DNA of 23,341 bases from Purshia tridentata (GCA_003254885.1 QANT01001592.1:1-23341); one strand, 5' to 3'. Shown: positions 10,494 to 20,035, counted from the stretch's first letter. The notes: a model not told the origin generated them from the sequence alone. Numbers and translations: made by a program.

Positions 10494-10712
10494 ATTGCAA
10501 CCTTTCACAATGAGAAGTTGCAATTCTTCACATGTAACCCTTCACAATGAAAAGTTATAACCTTTCTCTATGAGAAGTTGCAACCCATAGATATTGAAAG
10601 GTTATCTCTATAAAAACTAATTGCAACCCTTCATAATTAATGAAAAGTTGCAACCTAAATTTTAAGTGAGAAGTCACACCTTTTCATAAAAATTGAAAAG
10701 ATACAACTTTTA
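10494..10712 (-). repeat. Imperfect palindromic repeat array in the U3
   Basis: About seven diverged units of 23-40 bp built on the + strand as TTGCAACCTTTCACAATGA then GAAGTTGCAA. Each unit contains half-sites GCAAC...GTTGC facing each other and can form a hairpin. The array lies immediately upstream of the LTR TATA box, where enhancer repeats of plant copia elements usually sit. Confidence 0.65.
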
Positions 10713-10741
10713 AGATTTCTATTCAAACATATTCTAACACC

Positions 10742-11790
10742 AATGAGGCAACTCATGAGCAAGTACTTAAAACGGCTAATGAGTCAGATTATAATAAAAT
10801 ATTAGCAGCAATTAAGGATTCCTCATCACTTGGAGCAAGAATCAGGCAACTTCCTTTCCCTCTCCAGCAAAGAATCTTTGAAGAATTTTTAGAAGCAGCA
10901 ACACCCCTCCAGATAGAATTACATAAAGCAATGTACCAGTCAATCACATATCCAAAACCAAGCATAACTATTAACACACAAGTATTTCCACCTTGTTTTT
11001 GCATAAAACTGAAATCTTGTGATTGCAGCACTCCCTACATTAGCATAGCATTGGCTCGTATCAACATACAAGATTATGAACCTTGGCACTTCAGCTATGA
11101 ACATAAAGGGAAGCAAGAGATAGTCCAAGTTACGCCAAAATTATTACTTGATTTTGGTTATCTTAATGACTTATTTATTTCAAGGAAGGATAATCTTCAG
11201 TAGTTCTCTCCTATGTTCCAGTACTTTGCAAACTTGCATCTAGATAAGTGGCCTAATGTTAATGTATCGATTATGAACTTTCCGCTAGAATGGTTTCCTA
11301 ATCATGTCAATAATCAAGCATTCCATATAGCAATCTTTGTTGAAAACAAGTACTTTATCACTTCAATAGTAAGTTACAGGTGGACACCAACAACAGAGCA
11401 CACAAGAAGATATAGAGGAGCCATGATTTGTATCTATAATAGATTTGATAGTACTCACCCTCAGTTAACACTCATCAGAGAAGATGATTGCACAATATTT
11501 TACATCAAAGAAAAAATATATTGTACCGTTACTCTACCTGAGCAAAGAAACTCATGACACTTTTGAAAAGATGAAAGAAAGATTCGATTACAGAGAGCAA
11601 GTAGATGGAGATGGAGACAACGAGCATTTTTTAAATAATCTCACGACAAAGAGCTTCACAATATCAAGAACATGATGGAAGCCTAGTTGCTCTACTACTT
11701 AGCAATAATAGAGTAGAAGAGGCCAAATAGCAACAACAAGAATCTAATGTCCTTTTAGACATAGAGTATCATCTTCAACAGTTCAAGTTT
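10742..11790 (+). pseudogene. Broken coding region, possibly endogenous virus-derived
   Basis: One frame runs open from the LTR border to a TAG at 11201-11203 and resumes in the same frame to TGA at 11555-11557. Coding-like sequence then shifts frame (11484-11675, then a third frame from about 11656 to 11790 with another internal TAG). The protein-like text has ordinary amino-acid use with many aromatic residues and a cysteine cluster (CFCIKLKSCDC, about 11000). There is no reverse transcriptase, protease or zinc-knuckle motif. I cannot name the family. An accessory open frame of an endogenous pararetrovirus (Caulimoviridae) is my best guess, at low confidence. The 5' end is cut by the copia LTR border. 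Confidence 0.4.
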
Positions 11791-12009
11791 CTGAAATGAC
11801 AGAAGAGTCAACAGTACCATGCAATAATATAAGCATATACTTAGCCACCTAAGTGAAGCATCACTTTATGTTTTTAGAGGCAAAGCTAGTCCACGAGAAA
11901 ACAAATTTTTTTGACAAAGACAAGAGCATGCATGCGGCCAAGATTAACCACTTTCTTTGGCTTGTTAGGTATTAAATAAACAATGTGTTGCCCTTTTAAA
12001 GTACCTTAT
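11791..12009. other. Non-coding sequence after the broken frame
   Basis: Contains GACAAAGACAAGAGCATGCATGC (about 11917-11938) with the palindrome GCATGCATGC, then AT-rich sequence. It could be the 3' or intergenic part of the preceding relic. No gene was recognised. Confidence 0.3.
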
Positions 12010-12323
12010 TGTTCAAAGATATTGAGGTTAAATTACTCCAAGCAATTTAATCCTTGCCTCTACGGATCTTGTTCTTGATGAACTTCGATGAAACTTGCAA
12101 AGAAAGTAAATAACGAATATAAAAAGGAACAGAAACACTAAATATAACGTGGTTCGGCAATTGCCTACGTCCACGGCGAGCACCCAATAGATTTCACTAT
12201 AATTGAGAAGGAATTACAATGATCACACAAATTCTCTCTCACTCTAGGTCTTAATCTATCTCTCACACTTTTTGCTAACTTTCTTAATGTTGGTATATAT
12301 GGGTTTTCTTAGTCTAAAGAATC

Positions 12324-12331
12324 TATTTATA
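12324..12331 (-). promoter_or_regulatory. TATA box of the second LTR-like block
   Basis: The minus strand reads TATAAATAG in good context. It lies between the palindrome array (U3 side) and the conserved GTAGGCAATTGCCGAACC phrase (R-U5 side), consistent with an LTR promoter on the minus strand. Confidence 0.5.
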
Positions 12332-12417
12332 CTCATAGGCTTTAGAATACACTTAAGGAGAACTAGGAAGCATAAAACATCCACAAACTAGGAGAAAAAA
12401 TGTAGTGACCACGTGTA

Positions 12418-12447
12418 GGACCGATCCCATGGCCATGGGATCGGTCC
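12418..12447. repeat. Perfect 30-bp palindrome
   Basis: Arms GGACCGATCCCATGG and CCATGGGATCGGTCC abut without a spacer, centred between 12432 and 12433. It is the first and best of a series of GGACC/GGTCC motifs in this LTR-like U3. Confidence 0.95.
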
Positions 12448-12484
12448 CACAGAGAGTATGCCACTTCCCGGACGTGTACGATTG

Positions 12485-12640
12485 GTCCTCCAGGAGCTAC
12501 AATATAAACCACATGAAAAACACCCTAGAGGACCAATCCTCCTATGCCTGGGATTGGTCCTCCAAGGGCTTCATCACTGTACAGCCCAACTTGCTCGTGT
12601 AGGACTGGTCCTTAAGCTTTGGGACCAATCCTTTGGGACA
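12485..12640. repeat. Array of GGATTGGTCC / GGACCAATCC motifs
   Basis: Related motifs occur at about 12481 (ATTGGTCCTC), 12528-12539 (GAGGACCAATCC), 12551-12562 (GGATTGGTCCTC), 12602 (GGACTGGTCC) and about 12622 (GGGACCAATCC). The pair at 12528-12562 is an exact 12-bp inverted repeat with an 11-base loop. Orientation alternates along the array. Confidence 0.85.
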
Positions 12641-12840
12641 ATTTTATGTGTTCTCTCCTTCTATTGTCACTCCACCTATCATGAACCTTCCTAACTTCAT
12701 CCAACGTCCAAGAAAACTTCCATGGACTCCCAAACCTGTTAAGCAAGCCAAAAACACAACAAAAACCACCAGAGTTAAGCATCAAGAAAGGAAGGTTTCA
12801 TTGTAGGATCCTACATTTAACACTACATGTAAAATACTTT

Positions 12841-13135
12841 GTGGGACTTACTACTATGTAGCTTTTCAACAATCCGAACTGTCTATTTTTTATACCTTTA
12901 CTCATAGATTATCCTTGCAAAAAATTAACTAAATCAGAAATTATTTGCCTATATAACTTCGATTAAACAAATAAACGGTCTTATCAAAAAATTTTGATTC
13001 GTTTACTTATTTGGTCAAAGTTATATAGGCAATGATTTCCGATTTGACAAATTTTTTCCAAGAATGATCTATGAATAGAAATCTAAAAAATAGACGGTTA
13101 GAATTGTTGAAAAACCATGAAAATAGAGCCCATGA
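12841..13135. mobile_element. Foldback MITE
   Basis: The two halves are near-complete reverse complements around 12990/12991. Matching arms include TTTTCAACAAT at the outer end, GTCTATTTTTTA, TGCCTATATAACTT and AAATAAACG near the centre, with the hairpin ATCAAAA-AA-TTTTGAT in the middle. The core spans 12862-13115, and weaker similarity (TGGGAC against its partner) extends to about 12841 and 13135. There is no coding capacity. A related element lies at 21593-21884. Confidence 0.85.
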
Positions 13136-13534
13136 GACAAGAACGAATGCAGGATTTTAAAGTGGGGCGGGCTAAACTTAACTTATAAGTGAAATTCGAC
13201 AGTACATGTAAGTTTCTTCAATATAAAAAAAGTTATACCTAATTGAGGAATGTAATGAGTCTTACCTCTCAAAATGTATATCTAAACATTGACAAAAATC
13301 ACACACAAAAAAAAATTGCAAAACAACTATTAAACATGCAAAGCAAATACAATATAAAACTATTTAAGTTGAGCCCTACATTTCTTCGCTCACTAATTAA
13401 AAATTATTAATTATTCATTCATTGTCAATACTATTAGAAAATAATCAAAGCCTTAATTTTAAAATTGTAAATTTCTAATTTTAATAGGTAGACCCAAAGA
13501 AAAATGGAGTATAAATCCAAAAACTTGTATAACC
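13136..13534. other. Non-coding sequence
   Basis: AT-rich, with no reading frame or repeat structure recognised. Confidence 0.4.
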
Positions 13535-13990
13535 TTAATGCCATGTGGGGATTGGAGGCTTGAAGGGTTGGACTTTTGGAGGAGTTGGAGTTATTTGTGT
13601 AGTGGGGACTGACCGGGAAGAGAGAAGCTGTTGTGTTGTTGGCTTGTTGTAGTCTTGCTGATGAAGGAAATTTAGGATGTGGGGAGTGGGACCTAGTTCT
13701 CGGTGAATGTGGAAAGTAAAAGACTCAGTTCTACTCTCTTGCAAGTTGCATGTAAGTTAATAGTGGTGCAAAAAAAAATAAATAAAGAAAGGAGATCAGG
13801 AGATGTAAGATGAAAAACGTGAGTTGTTGGCTTGTTAGTAACTTAATTAGTAGTACTTCTGGGAGTGGGCTTGGATTGGAAATGGGTGAGCTAGCCCCCA
13901 TACATTTATATAGGTAAGACAAAAAATTGAAAAACGCATGCAGCCCAGTATGTGGATTTGTCCCTGCCATGAGGTATATTTTAAGCATTC
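13535..13990 (-). other. Promoter-like region with short open frames, gene unproven
   Basis: On the minus strand TATATAAA (about 13904-13911) is followed by a CT- and CA-rich stretch. Two short frames are open: 13731-13988 (hydrophobic middle) and 13535-13744, which is rich in Pro, Thr and Gln and ends PPIPTWH but has no ATG (a stop lies just upstream). They are offset by one base near a T run, so a broken small gene or a 5' leader is possible. I recognise no family. Confidence 0.2.
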
Positions 13991-14405
13991 ATATATATAG
14001 CATCATGGATATTTTATAGCATTATGGATATTTTAAATGAAAATAAATTGAAAATGTAAGTTTTTACAGAGAGGATAAAAAAAAGCTTATTGGGTATTTA
14101 AGTAGTTTATTCAATTAAATTACTCAATATAAAAGTATCATTTTGTCTTCACATATTGGGAAAAATAATTTCTGCAGATTTCATTTTGGCAAAAATTTTA
14201 TGACTTTTTATTTCATTTCAAGAGGCATCTAATTTCCCAAACTTAGGGAATTTTGATGAATAATATGACAAAAATTAATCAAATTGGTGGCGCACTTCTA
14301 TATAATTACACATTCAAAATGTTCTCTTATCTCAAAATTTTGTCCTTTTTCTTTGTTTAGATTTCGGTTACCAACTTTTCATCATTTCAACTTTCTTCTA
14401 CCCAC
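13991..14405. other. AT-rich spacer
   Basis: No gene seen. A short direct repeat, AGCATCATGGATATTTT / AGCATTATGGATATTTT, lies at about 13999-14035. Confidence 0.4.
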
Positions 14406-14418
14406 ACAAAAAAAAAAA

Positions 14419-15637
14419 GGAAAATTTTTCATTTAGAACATATAATATGACGTTTGTCGCAATTTAGGACACATATTTTAAAGTGTGTTAATTTAGAACA
14501 TATATTTTAAATTTAAATTTTTACTAATGTAGGCCATTTGGTAAATTTTGTCATAATTAATAGACATTAAAAGAAGTCACGTACTAGGCACATGACATTT
14601 TTTTTAATCGTTAAAATTGTCATTTGTATTAAAAAAATTAAATTTAAAATTTAAAATAAATAAGAATAAAACTAAAATCAAAAAATAAGAAACAAGAAAG
14701 AATGGAAAAATGGAAAAAAGAAGAAGAGGAGGTGCAGATTGCACCCCCTCTTGATCTCTCTGTATCTCTTTCTCTCTCTTTCTCTTTGTCTATCTATATC
14801 TCTTTCTTACAGGAGCAATCTTCCAAGACATGGATTTTGCGGCTTAGGGATTTACTTTTTTGTTGTTTGGCAGGAGCTAAGAAAGTGTCGTGGTTGATTA
14901 GGAGGCGGTAGAGGTGGAGCCGCCATTACTAGGTCAAGCTATTCAAGCTTCTGGGCCACCTTTGTTGCTGCCACAGTCTACGATGCCGCTAGAGGTGGAA
15001 GAGAGAGAGAGAGAGAGATGAAGAAAGAGAGAAGAGGGAGGGTGGAGTTGCAGTTGCTGCTGGTGGGTAAAGCGACGAGGTGGGTTAGCTTGTGCGATGG
15101 TTGTAGAAGCAGAACCATCTGCAACTTTTTTTTTTTTGGTTATTAGTATATTTTTTCATTTAAATACTTTGAGGTTTATTTTTAGTTTTAATCAAGGAAT
15201 TAAATTTCGGATTTCGATAAAATTCCGAAGGAAATTTCAAAAGAATTTCGATTTCGTTGGAAATTTTGACTAAAACTTTGTAAACTTTTAACAAAATTTC
15301 AATAATTTCAGTAATATTTCGAGACCTCATAAAAATGAAATTTTCGAAATTTAATTTCTCATTTTAATCTTTTCTAATTTTTTTTTTTAGTTTTCTTTTT
15401 TAACTTAAATCTTTTTTAGTTTTTAATTTTACTATTTTCTAATTAGAAAATTGAATTAAAATTTTATTTAATATGAAAAGACCCATTTAACCCTCATTTT
15501 AATGGATTTATTAACTGAGGTAACGAAAAATCTCACCTTAGTGTAAATTTAAAGTATATGTCCTAAACTAACACATGAAATATGTGTTCTAAACTACAAC
15601 ATACCCCATATTATATGTCCTAAATAGACAATTTTCC
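14419..15637. mobile_element. Mutator-like non-autonomous element with long inverted ends
   Basis: The left end GGAAAATTTTTCATTTAG matches the reverse complement of the right end (GGAAAATTGTCTATTTAG), and matching continues about 110 bp through TTAG[AG]ACATATAATATG, [GA]ACACATATTT and GACATATA repeats. A direct repeat ACAAAAAAAAAAA flanks both sides (14406-14418 and 15638-15650), a plausible target duplication although it is mostly A. There is no transposase. The interior (about 14728-15118) is clearly richer in G and C than the surroundings, with CT and GA tracts, and may be captured sequence. Long inverted ends suit a Mutator-like element; class is inferred. Confidence 0.7.
14728..15118. 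other. GC-richer core of the Mutator-like element
   Basis: A block with words such as GGAGGCGGTAGAGGTGGAGC and GCAGTTGCTGCTGGTGG, with (CT)n at about 14754-14805 and (GA)n at 15001-15018. An open frame covers 14702-14911 but shows no recognisable domain. Composition unlike the flanks suggests a captured host fragment; the source is unknown. Confidence 0.4.
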
Positions 15638-15653
15638 ACAAAAAAAAAAACAG

Positions 15654-16892
15654 TCAATAGAAACTAATACATATTAGTTAATTTTAATAAGCCACAACAA
15701 ATATTGTTCTTTATTAATAGGGTAACTTTTTTAAACCTCCTAATTACTAACAAATTTTTTTTAAGCCCCCACTCATTTAGGAAGTCTTCCAAAACTCTTT
15801 AAAACTTATAATACATTTTTTGCCCTTTTGACGCACTCAGACGCAAACTGACACGTGGGCTGACACTGATTGATGAGCCCTAGTACAACTATATTTCAAA
15901 AATACAGTTACACTGAACAAACAGTTAAACTGTATTTCAGAAAATTACACTGAAATTGAAACTGAATTTTAGAAATACAATTACATTAAAAAATAACTAC
16001 AAATAATTATACTATTAATTTCTTAAAAAGAAAAAAACACTTGCAAGCCCTTAAAAAAAATAAAAAACCAATTACACCTTGACTAAAAAAATAGTTACAC
16101 ATTTATTGGAAAACAACTACACCTTCATTAAACAAATAGTTACACCTTCACTAAATAAACAGTGACACTAGACGCGCATCAGAAAGCATCAGAAGGGTAA
16201 AAAAGATATTACAATTTAGGAGGTTTTGAGAGAGTTTCTAGATGGGTGAAGATTTAGACAAATTTTTTAGGTGGTTAAGGGATTTAAAGTAATGGACTAA
16301 AATAAAAAACACGAATAAAAAATGGTATTTCAGAAATTAAAAAAATTTTACTAAAACTAAAAACAAATAAAAAGGGCATAATTGAAATTCTAAAAAAGAA
16401 AAGTCAACTTTAGATGGTTATAGGTTGACTAGGGGGTTTTGAAAAATGTTAAAGTGTATAATTGGGGTTTTGCAAGAGTTTAATCTTGAGTAGAGATTAT
16501 GAGAGAATCAATCTCTAACTAGGAGGTTTATAAATATGTACATTATTAATAAGCCACAAAATATATTTTTAAGCAAAAAAAAAAAAAATTCAGCTATAAA
16601 AATATAAAAACAAAAATAAAAAAATTCTAAAGTATGATTCTTTTATTTCCAAAGTGTAATTTTTGTTGAATTAAGATTTAATTTTGAGTTTTTGTTAAAT
16701 TACACTTTAATTTAATTTTTTTGTTCTAAAGTCATATGTCAAGAGTTATACTTTACTTAATTTTTTTTTTATCAATTTTTTGTTTTTTGTTTTTATATTT
16801 TTATAGCTTTTTTTTTTTTTGGGTGCTTAATAATGTATTTTGTGGTTTTTTTTTTAAGAACATTAACTAATCTTATGTTAAGGACAAAAAAC
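15654..16892. mobile_element. Foldback element interrupted by a later insertion
   Basis: Left arm parts (15654-15719 and 16552 to about 16625) match the reverse complement of about 16770-16892. Shared words include TTAGTTAAT, CCACAAAATA, TTAAGC, an A run, and AGCTATAAAAATATAAAAAC. The outer ends both show CAGT. The interior (16626-16770) is AT-rich and non-coding. It is split by the 823-bp element at 15720-16542. No clear target duplication was found for the outer element. Confidence 0.7.
15720..16542. mobile_element. 823-bp insertion with 9-bp target duplication
   Basis: It is flanked by exact TTATTAATA copies (15711-15719 and 16543-16551). The ends share TTTAAACCTCCTAATTA-like and TATAAACCTCCTAGTTA sequence inverted, and a second inverted match joins about 15725-15835 to 16185-16295 at roughly 65 percent identity. 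The interior has imperfect repeats of TAGTTACACCTTCACTAAA (about 16068-16170). There is no transposase. A 9-bp duplication suits a Mutator-like element. The related uninterrupted sequence at 16931-17030 shows the empty site. Confidence 0.8.
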
Positions 16893-16930
16893 TGATAATC
16901 CCTTAAATAGCACGTAATTTTTTGTCTTTT

Positions 16931-17045
16931 CTTATTAATAAGCTACAACAAATATAGTTCTTGATTAATAAGCCACAAAATATTTTTTTAAGCACAAAAA
17001 AAAAATTTCAGTTATAAAAATATAAAACAAAAAACAAAAAGTTTT
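16931..17045 (+). repeat. Partial direct copy of the foldback left arm (empty site)
   Basis: Reads through TTAATAAGCTACAACAAAT, AGTTCTTGATTAATA and AGCCACAAAATATTTTTTTA without a break. It aligns with 15683-15719 joined to 16552-16620 with only a few differences. It lacks the 823-bp insertion. Confidence 0.85.
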
Positions 17046-18400
17046 AAGAGATAATTACCGGTACATCCATTTTGAGATACCTTCTTCCTATATAGTTTAC
17101 TTTGTTAATTAGACTACTTAACAAGTCCATGTTATTTTCTTCCGGCCCACTTTTTTTTTTTCACCCCCGTCGACTTCTTATTTAAATTAGCTTAATTATT
17201 TTGTTAAATACCATTTTACCCTTAGCTTCATTTTATCTCGCTTTCTCCCTGTCCCCTCCCTCATTGATCTTTCTCTCTTCTCCCAACGATCTATCTATTC
17301 TTCACCCTCGCAATCTCTTTCTTCCCTCCTCCTCGACATCTGTTTCTCTATTCTTTTTCATTGTTTGTTCTCTCTCTCATCTTTATGTCAATCTTTGTCT
17401 ATTTCTCTTTCTCTCTTTGTGTTCCACCATATCCAACCATCGGAGCCTTGAAGAAGGTTGGGCGACCTCCAATCTAAAAGTGTTGGGCACGATTTGAAAG
17501 TTTTGAGCGATTGTTACTATCGAATAAAAACTATTTGTATGTATCAAGTGCTAGGCGCAATCTACAATGTTTTGGGCAGATCTGGGGCTAAAGAGAGCTA
17601 TGGTGGCGTTGAGGAGAGCTTGCGGCTTTACAGTGTAATTTATGATGTTTGCTTAGCTACCTAGTAGTGGTCCAAGAAAAGAAAAGAGCTTCAATCATGT
17701 GTGCCCAGCCTTAATGTCACTTCCCAAACCAAAATCGTCTTTCCCAGATTTGTGATTTCTAGTTCTATAGAGAGTAGCCACCTATCACCTATCTTTGTAC
17801 AAAAATGCGCTGGGCTTCAATCTCAGTGGTGACACAAGGGATTTGATAAATGGAGGCGAGGGCAGAGGGGATGACTTAGTGTATATTAAAAACAAAGGAA
17901 GAAGCCTAGAGTATTCGGCCCTGTTTGGTATTCTTTGTGCTTTTACTAATATGTATATCTTTAATTTGTTTTGATGGAGTGCATGAGTCATTTTGATTGA
18001 TGTTGATTGTTTCATATTTGCTTTACCATAAAGCAAAAACAAAATTGTCTTATGTTCGTTTGGCTTTATAATTTACATACCTTCTTCCAAGTTCCAACAA
18101 CCATTTTATTCTTTGAAGAATATCTCCTTATTGGTTGTCCATGAGCTGATGCTCTTTTTCTTGATGTAGTGTTTACCTGCTCAATTTTTTTTTTTTTTAA
18201 TATCCAAATGCTATGAAACTGCATGATCTTAATTACATATTTCTCTCTAAAATTGTACAGTTCTTAGTTTTGATCAATGATCAAAGAGTAGTCCAACTGA
18301 TAACCATACAATTAGTTCATGTGTGATTGATTTCTAATTTCTTCCGTTTTTAAAGCTAAAATTTTAAAAATTGCACTTTTTGTAAAATGTTCTTGTCAGT
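17046..18400. other. Stretch without a recognisable gene; pyrimidine-rich block
   Basis: 17210-17425 is strongly C/T-rich on the + strand, like a plant 5' leader or an element end. 17430-17700 is GC-richer with loose repeats of GTGTTGGGCACGAT / GTGCTAGGCGCAAT / GTTTTGGGCAGAT. Short open frames here have no recognisable domain. TCCGGCCCACTTTT (about 17142) recurs inverted as AAAAGTGGACCGGA (about 19117-19130), so 17.1-19.1 kb could be one worn inverted-repeat element; this is weak. Confidence 0.3.
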
Positions 18401-18410
18401 CAATATGTTA

Positions 18411-18680
18411 CTGTTATCATTTAGTAGTGATAATTTACTATTATTACTGTTCAATGGTGACAATAAGTCTATTGTTACTGTTCGGCAGTGACAATTGGCT
18501 ATTGCCACTGTTCGGCAGTGACAGTTTGCTCTTGCTACTATTCGGCAGTAACAATTTGTCATTGCTACTGTTCGGTAGTAAAAATTTGCCATTGCTACTA
18601 TTCGGCAGTAACAATTTGCCATTGCTACTGTTCGGCAGTAAAAATTTGCTATTATCACTGTTCAACAGTAACAATAATAG
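18411..18680. repeat. 30-bp hairpin minisatellite
   Basis: Six exact-length 30-bp units start at 18478, 18508, 18538, 18568, 18598 and 18628. Worn units flank them at 18411, 18447 and 18658. The consensus starts CTGTTCGGCAGTAACAATTT. Around each junction TTGTTACTG and CAGTAACAA pair across TTCGG, so each unit can fold. Because the period is a multiple of 3, four of the six frames stay open across the array. The resulting 70-100 residue translations are repeat artefacts, not genes. Confidence 0.95.
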
Positions 18681-18719
18681 CAATGACTATATACTTGATT
18701 TTTTAATATACAAAATTAT

Positions 18720-18930
18720 TTGAGAAATTTTGTTGATTGTTATTTTTGTTTAGTTACTGTGTAATATTTTATAGATGTATTTAGAGATTGCATATAGTAA
18801 TAGTGGTGTCTGATGCATTTTTTCCCTAATTAACTAATACATAGTGGTGGCCAAAAAAAGAACTACATAGTGGTGGCCAAAAAAAAAAAACTAACACATG
18901 GTGGTGTCCAAAGTAACAAAACATGGAAAG
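18720..18930. repeat. AT-rich spacer with three short repeats
   Basis: At about 18832-18912 the unit ACATAGTGGTGGCCAAAAAA appears twice and a worn third copy reads ACATGGTGGTGTCCAAA. No gene seen. Confidence 0.6.
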
Positions 18931-18936
18931 CTTAGA

Positions 18937-18937
18937 N

Positions 18938-18969
<32 letters not shown>
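18937..18969. repeat. Poly-A run with an ambiguous base
   Basis: One N at 18937 is followed by about 32 A. It is followed by ACTTGTAG-type short repeats (about 18980-19002). It may be a retroposed poly-A tail or a homopolymer assembly artefact. Confidence 0.8.
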
Positions 18970-18971
<2 letters not shown>

Positions 18972-19219
18972 AATGGCAGACTTGTAGACTTGCAGACTTG
19001 TAATGGTAGTTACATGTATAGTAAATAGCTTATAAAAAATAAAACCAAAACCGGTGGCAGTATTGTAAATAGGTGCTTTTTAATATATATAAATGTCATT
19101 TTAAACTTGGTATTTTAAAAGTGGACCGGATGGGTTCTTGCTTTTCCGTGTTGGGTTTTTATGTCTTTAGATGATCTTTTTTGGACTTTAAAGAAAATAA
19201 CCCTTCTTTTAATGGATAT

Positions 19220-19660
19220 CAAAAATATATATGGTCATAATGGACAAAATAAACGTGGATCAATATGGTCTTAATGAAATCAATTTATAGATTCATGAAT
19301 ATAAATTAAAGATGGTTACTTACTCCCGGAATGCACCCAAAGGCGTTCAAACCTATCTTACTTGGAATAACGAAATCAAAAATATATATGGTCAAAATGT
19401 TCAAAATAAATATCAATATGGTCTTAATGAAATCAATTTATAGAGTCATGAGTATAAATTAGAGATGATCAATAACGAATTAAAATTATATATGGCCATA
19501 ATGTTCAAAATAAATATCAATATGGTCATAATGAAACCAATTAATTTATAAAGTCATGAATATAAATTAACGCATAAATAAAATTAAGATGGATAGCCAA
19601 ATAAATAATATATATGGTCATAATGATCAAAATAAAATGGTGTTAATGAAATCGAGCGTT
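19220..19660 (+). repeat. Cluster of a ~105-120-bp repeat family
   Basis: Units begin near 19220, 19377, 19482 and 19605 with AATATATATGGTCATAATG. Most then carry TCAATATGGTCTTAATGAAA, TCAATTTATAGAGTCATGA and ATAAATTAGAGATG. Spacing is irregular (157, 105, 123 bp). Unit 1 is followed by about 60 bp of unrelated sequence, and unit 4 is truncated. The same family resumes at 23128. Confidence 0.9.
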
Positions 19661-19693
19661 ATTCTTTTGAGAGAATTAAATACCTAGGTTGTC

Positions 19694-20035
19694 GATCATA
19701 TATGGTAACCATCCAAGAACATATTGAAGATGCAAACAAACAAATTACCTTTGTAAGAATGATACACTACTTGTTCATTGTGTTGAAAAGTGAGTGGTAA
19801 ACTATCATAACTTTGTATTTTCTATGTTTTTTGGGCTCTTTTAATATAATGTTATTACTTTATCAAAAAAAAAAATAGTGGTAAATGATGATCTTCATAA
19901 TTATATGGAAAAAGATAGAGTTATACGGATCAAATATGGTAAACCATCCAAGGACATATTATACATGCAAAACCAGCCAAGATTGGAGGGAATAATATAC
20001 AACTTATTCATTGCTAATAAGGGGTGGGGGGGCGT
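19694..20035 (+). repeat. Diverged ~105-bp duplication
   Basis: 19694-19799 and 19927-20035 share ATATGGTAAACCATCCAAG, ACATATT, ATGCAAA, ACTTATTCATTG and AG...GTGG words in the same order, about 233 bp apart, with clear divergence. No coding capacity. Confidence 0.6.

Larger units (their letters stand above)
8738..10739 (-). mobile_element. Truncated Ty1/copia retrotransposon
   Basis: Order in element sense: LTR (10739-10066), gag, protease and the start of the region before integrase. Integrase core, reverse transcriptase, RNase H and the 3' LTR are absent from the window. The gag start is only about 20 bp from the LTR, and the intervening sequence resembles but does not match the usual initiator-tRNA primer site (TGGTATCAGAGC), so that site is missing or worn. 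Target duplications cannot be tested because the other end is lost. Confidence 0.85.
10066..10739 (-). repeat. LTR of the copia element (5' LTR in element sense)
   Basis: In element sense it begins TGTTAGAATATG and ends CATATCCAACA, giving TG...CA ends with matching inverted termini. It is 674 bp and directly precedes gag. A TATA box and a repeated U3 lie inside. No second LTR occurs in the window to confirm the borders, so they rest on the termini and position. Confidence 0.75.
12010..12822 (-). repeat. LTR-like block (probable solo or orphan LTR)
   Basis: In minus-strand sense it starts TGTTAAATGTAGG (12822) and, using the best TG...CA match, ends CTTTGAACA (12010). It contains a TATA box and then GGACGTAGGCAATTGCCGAA with CCACG (about 12150-12175), a phrase I recognise from R-U5 regions of plant LTR retrotransposons. 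No internal protein region adjoins it on either side, and no 5-bp target duplication was seen, so the borders, especially the left one, are uncertain. Confidence 0.5.

Noticed and set aside
12405..12694. Overlapping + strand open frames of 65 and 78 codons
   Set aside because: They cover the GGACC/GGTCC palindrome array in the U3 of an LTR-like block and have no protein-like pattern.
17201..17497. 98-codon + strand open frame rich in Leu, Ser and Phe
   Set aside because: It comes from a C/T-rich low-complexity tract, where Leu, Ser and Phe codons dominate by composition. No domain or homology was recognised.
18356..18723. Four long overlapping open frames on both strands
   Set aside because: They arise from a 30-bp repeat whose period is a multiple of three, so they are translations of the minisatellite.
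17105..19135. One large 2-kb inverted-repeat element based on TCCGGCCCACTTTT against its inverted partner
   Set aside because: Only about 14 bp match well and the neighbouring sequence does not pair, so this is kept only as a remark.
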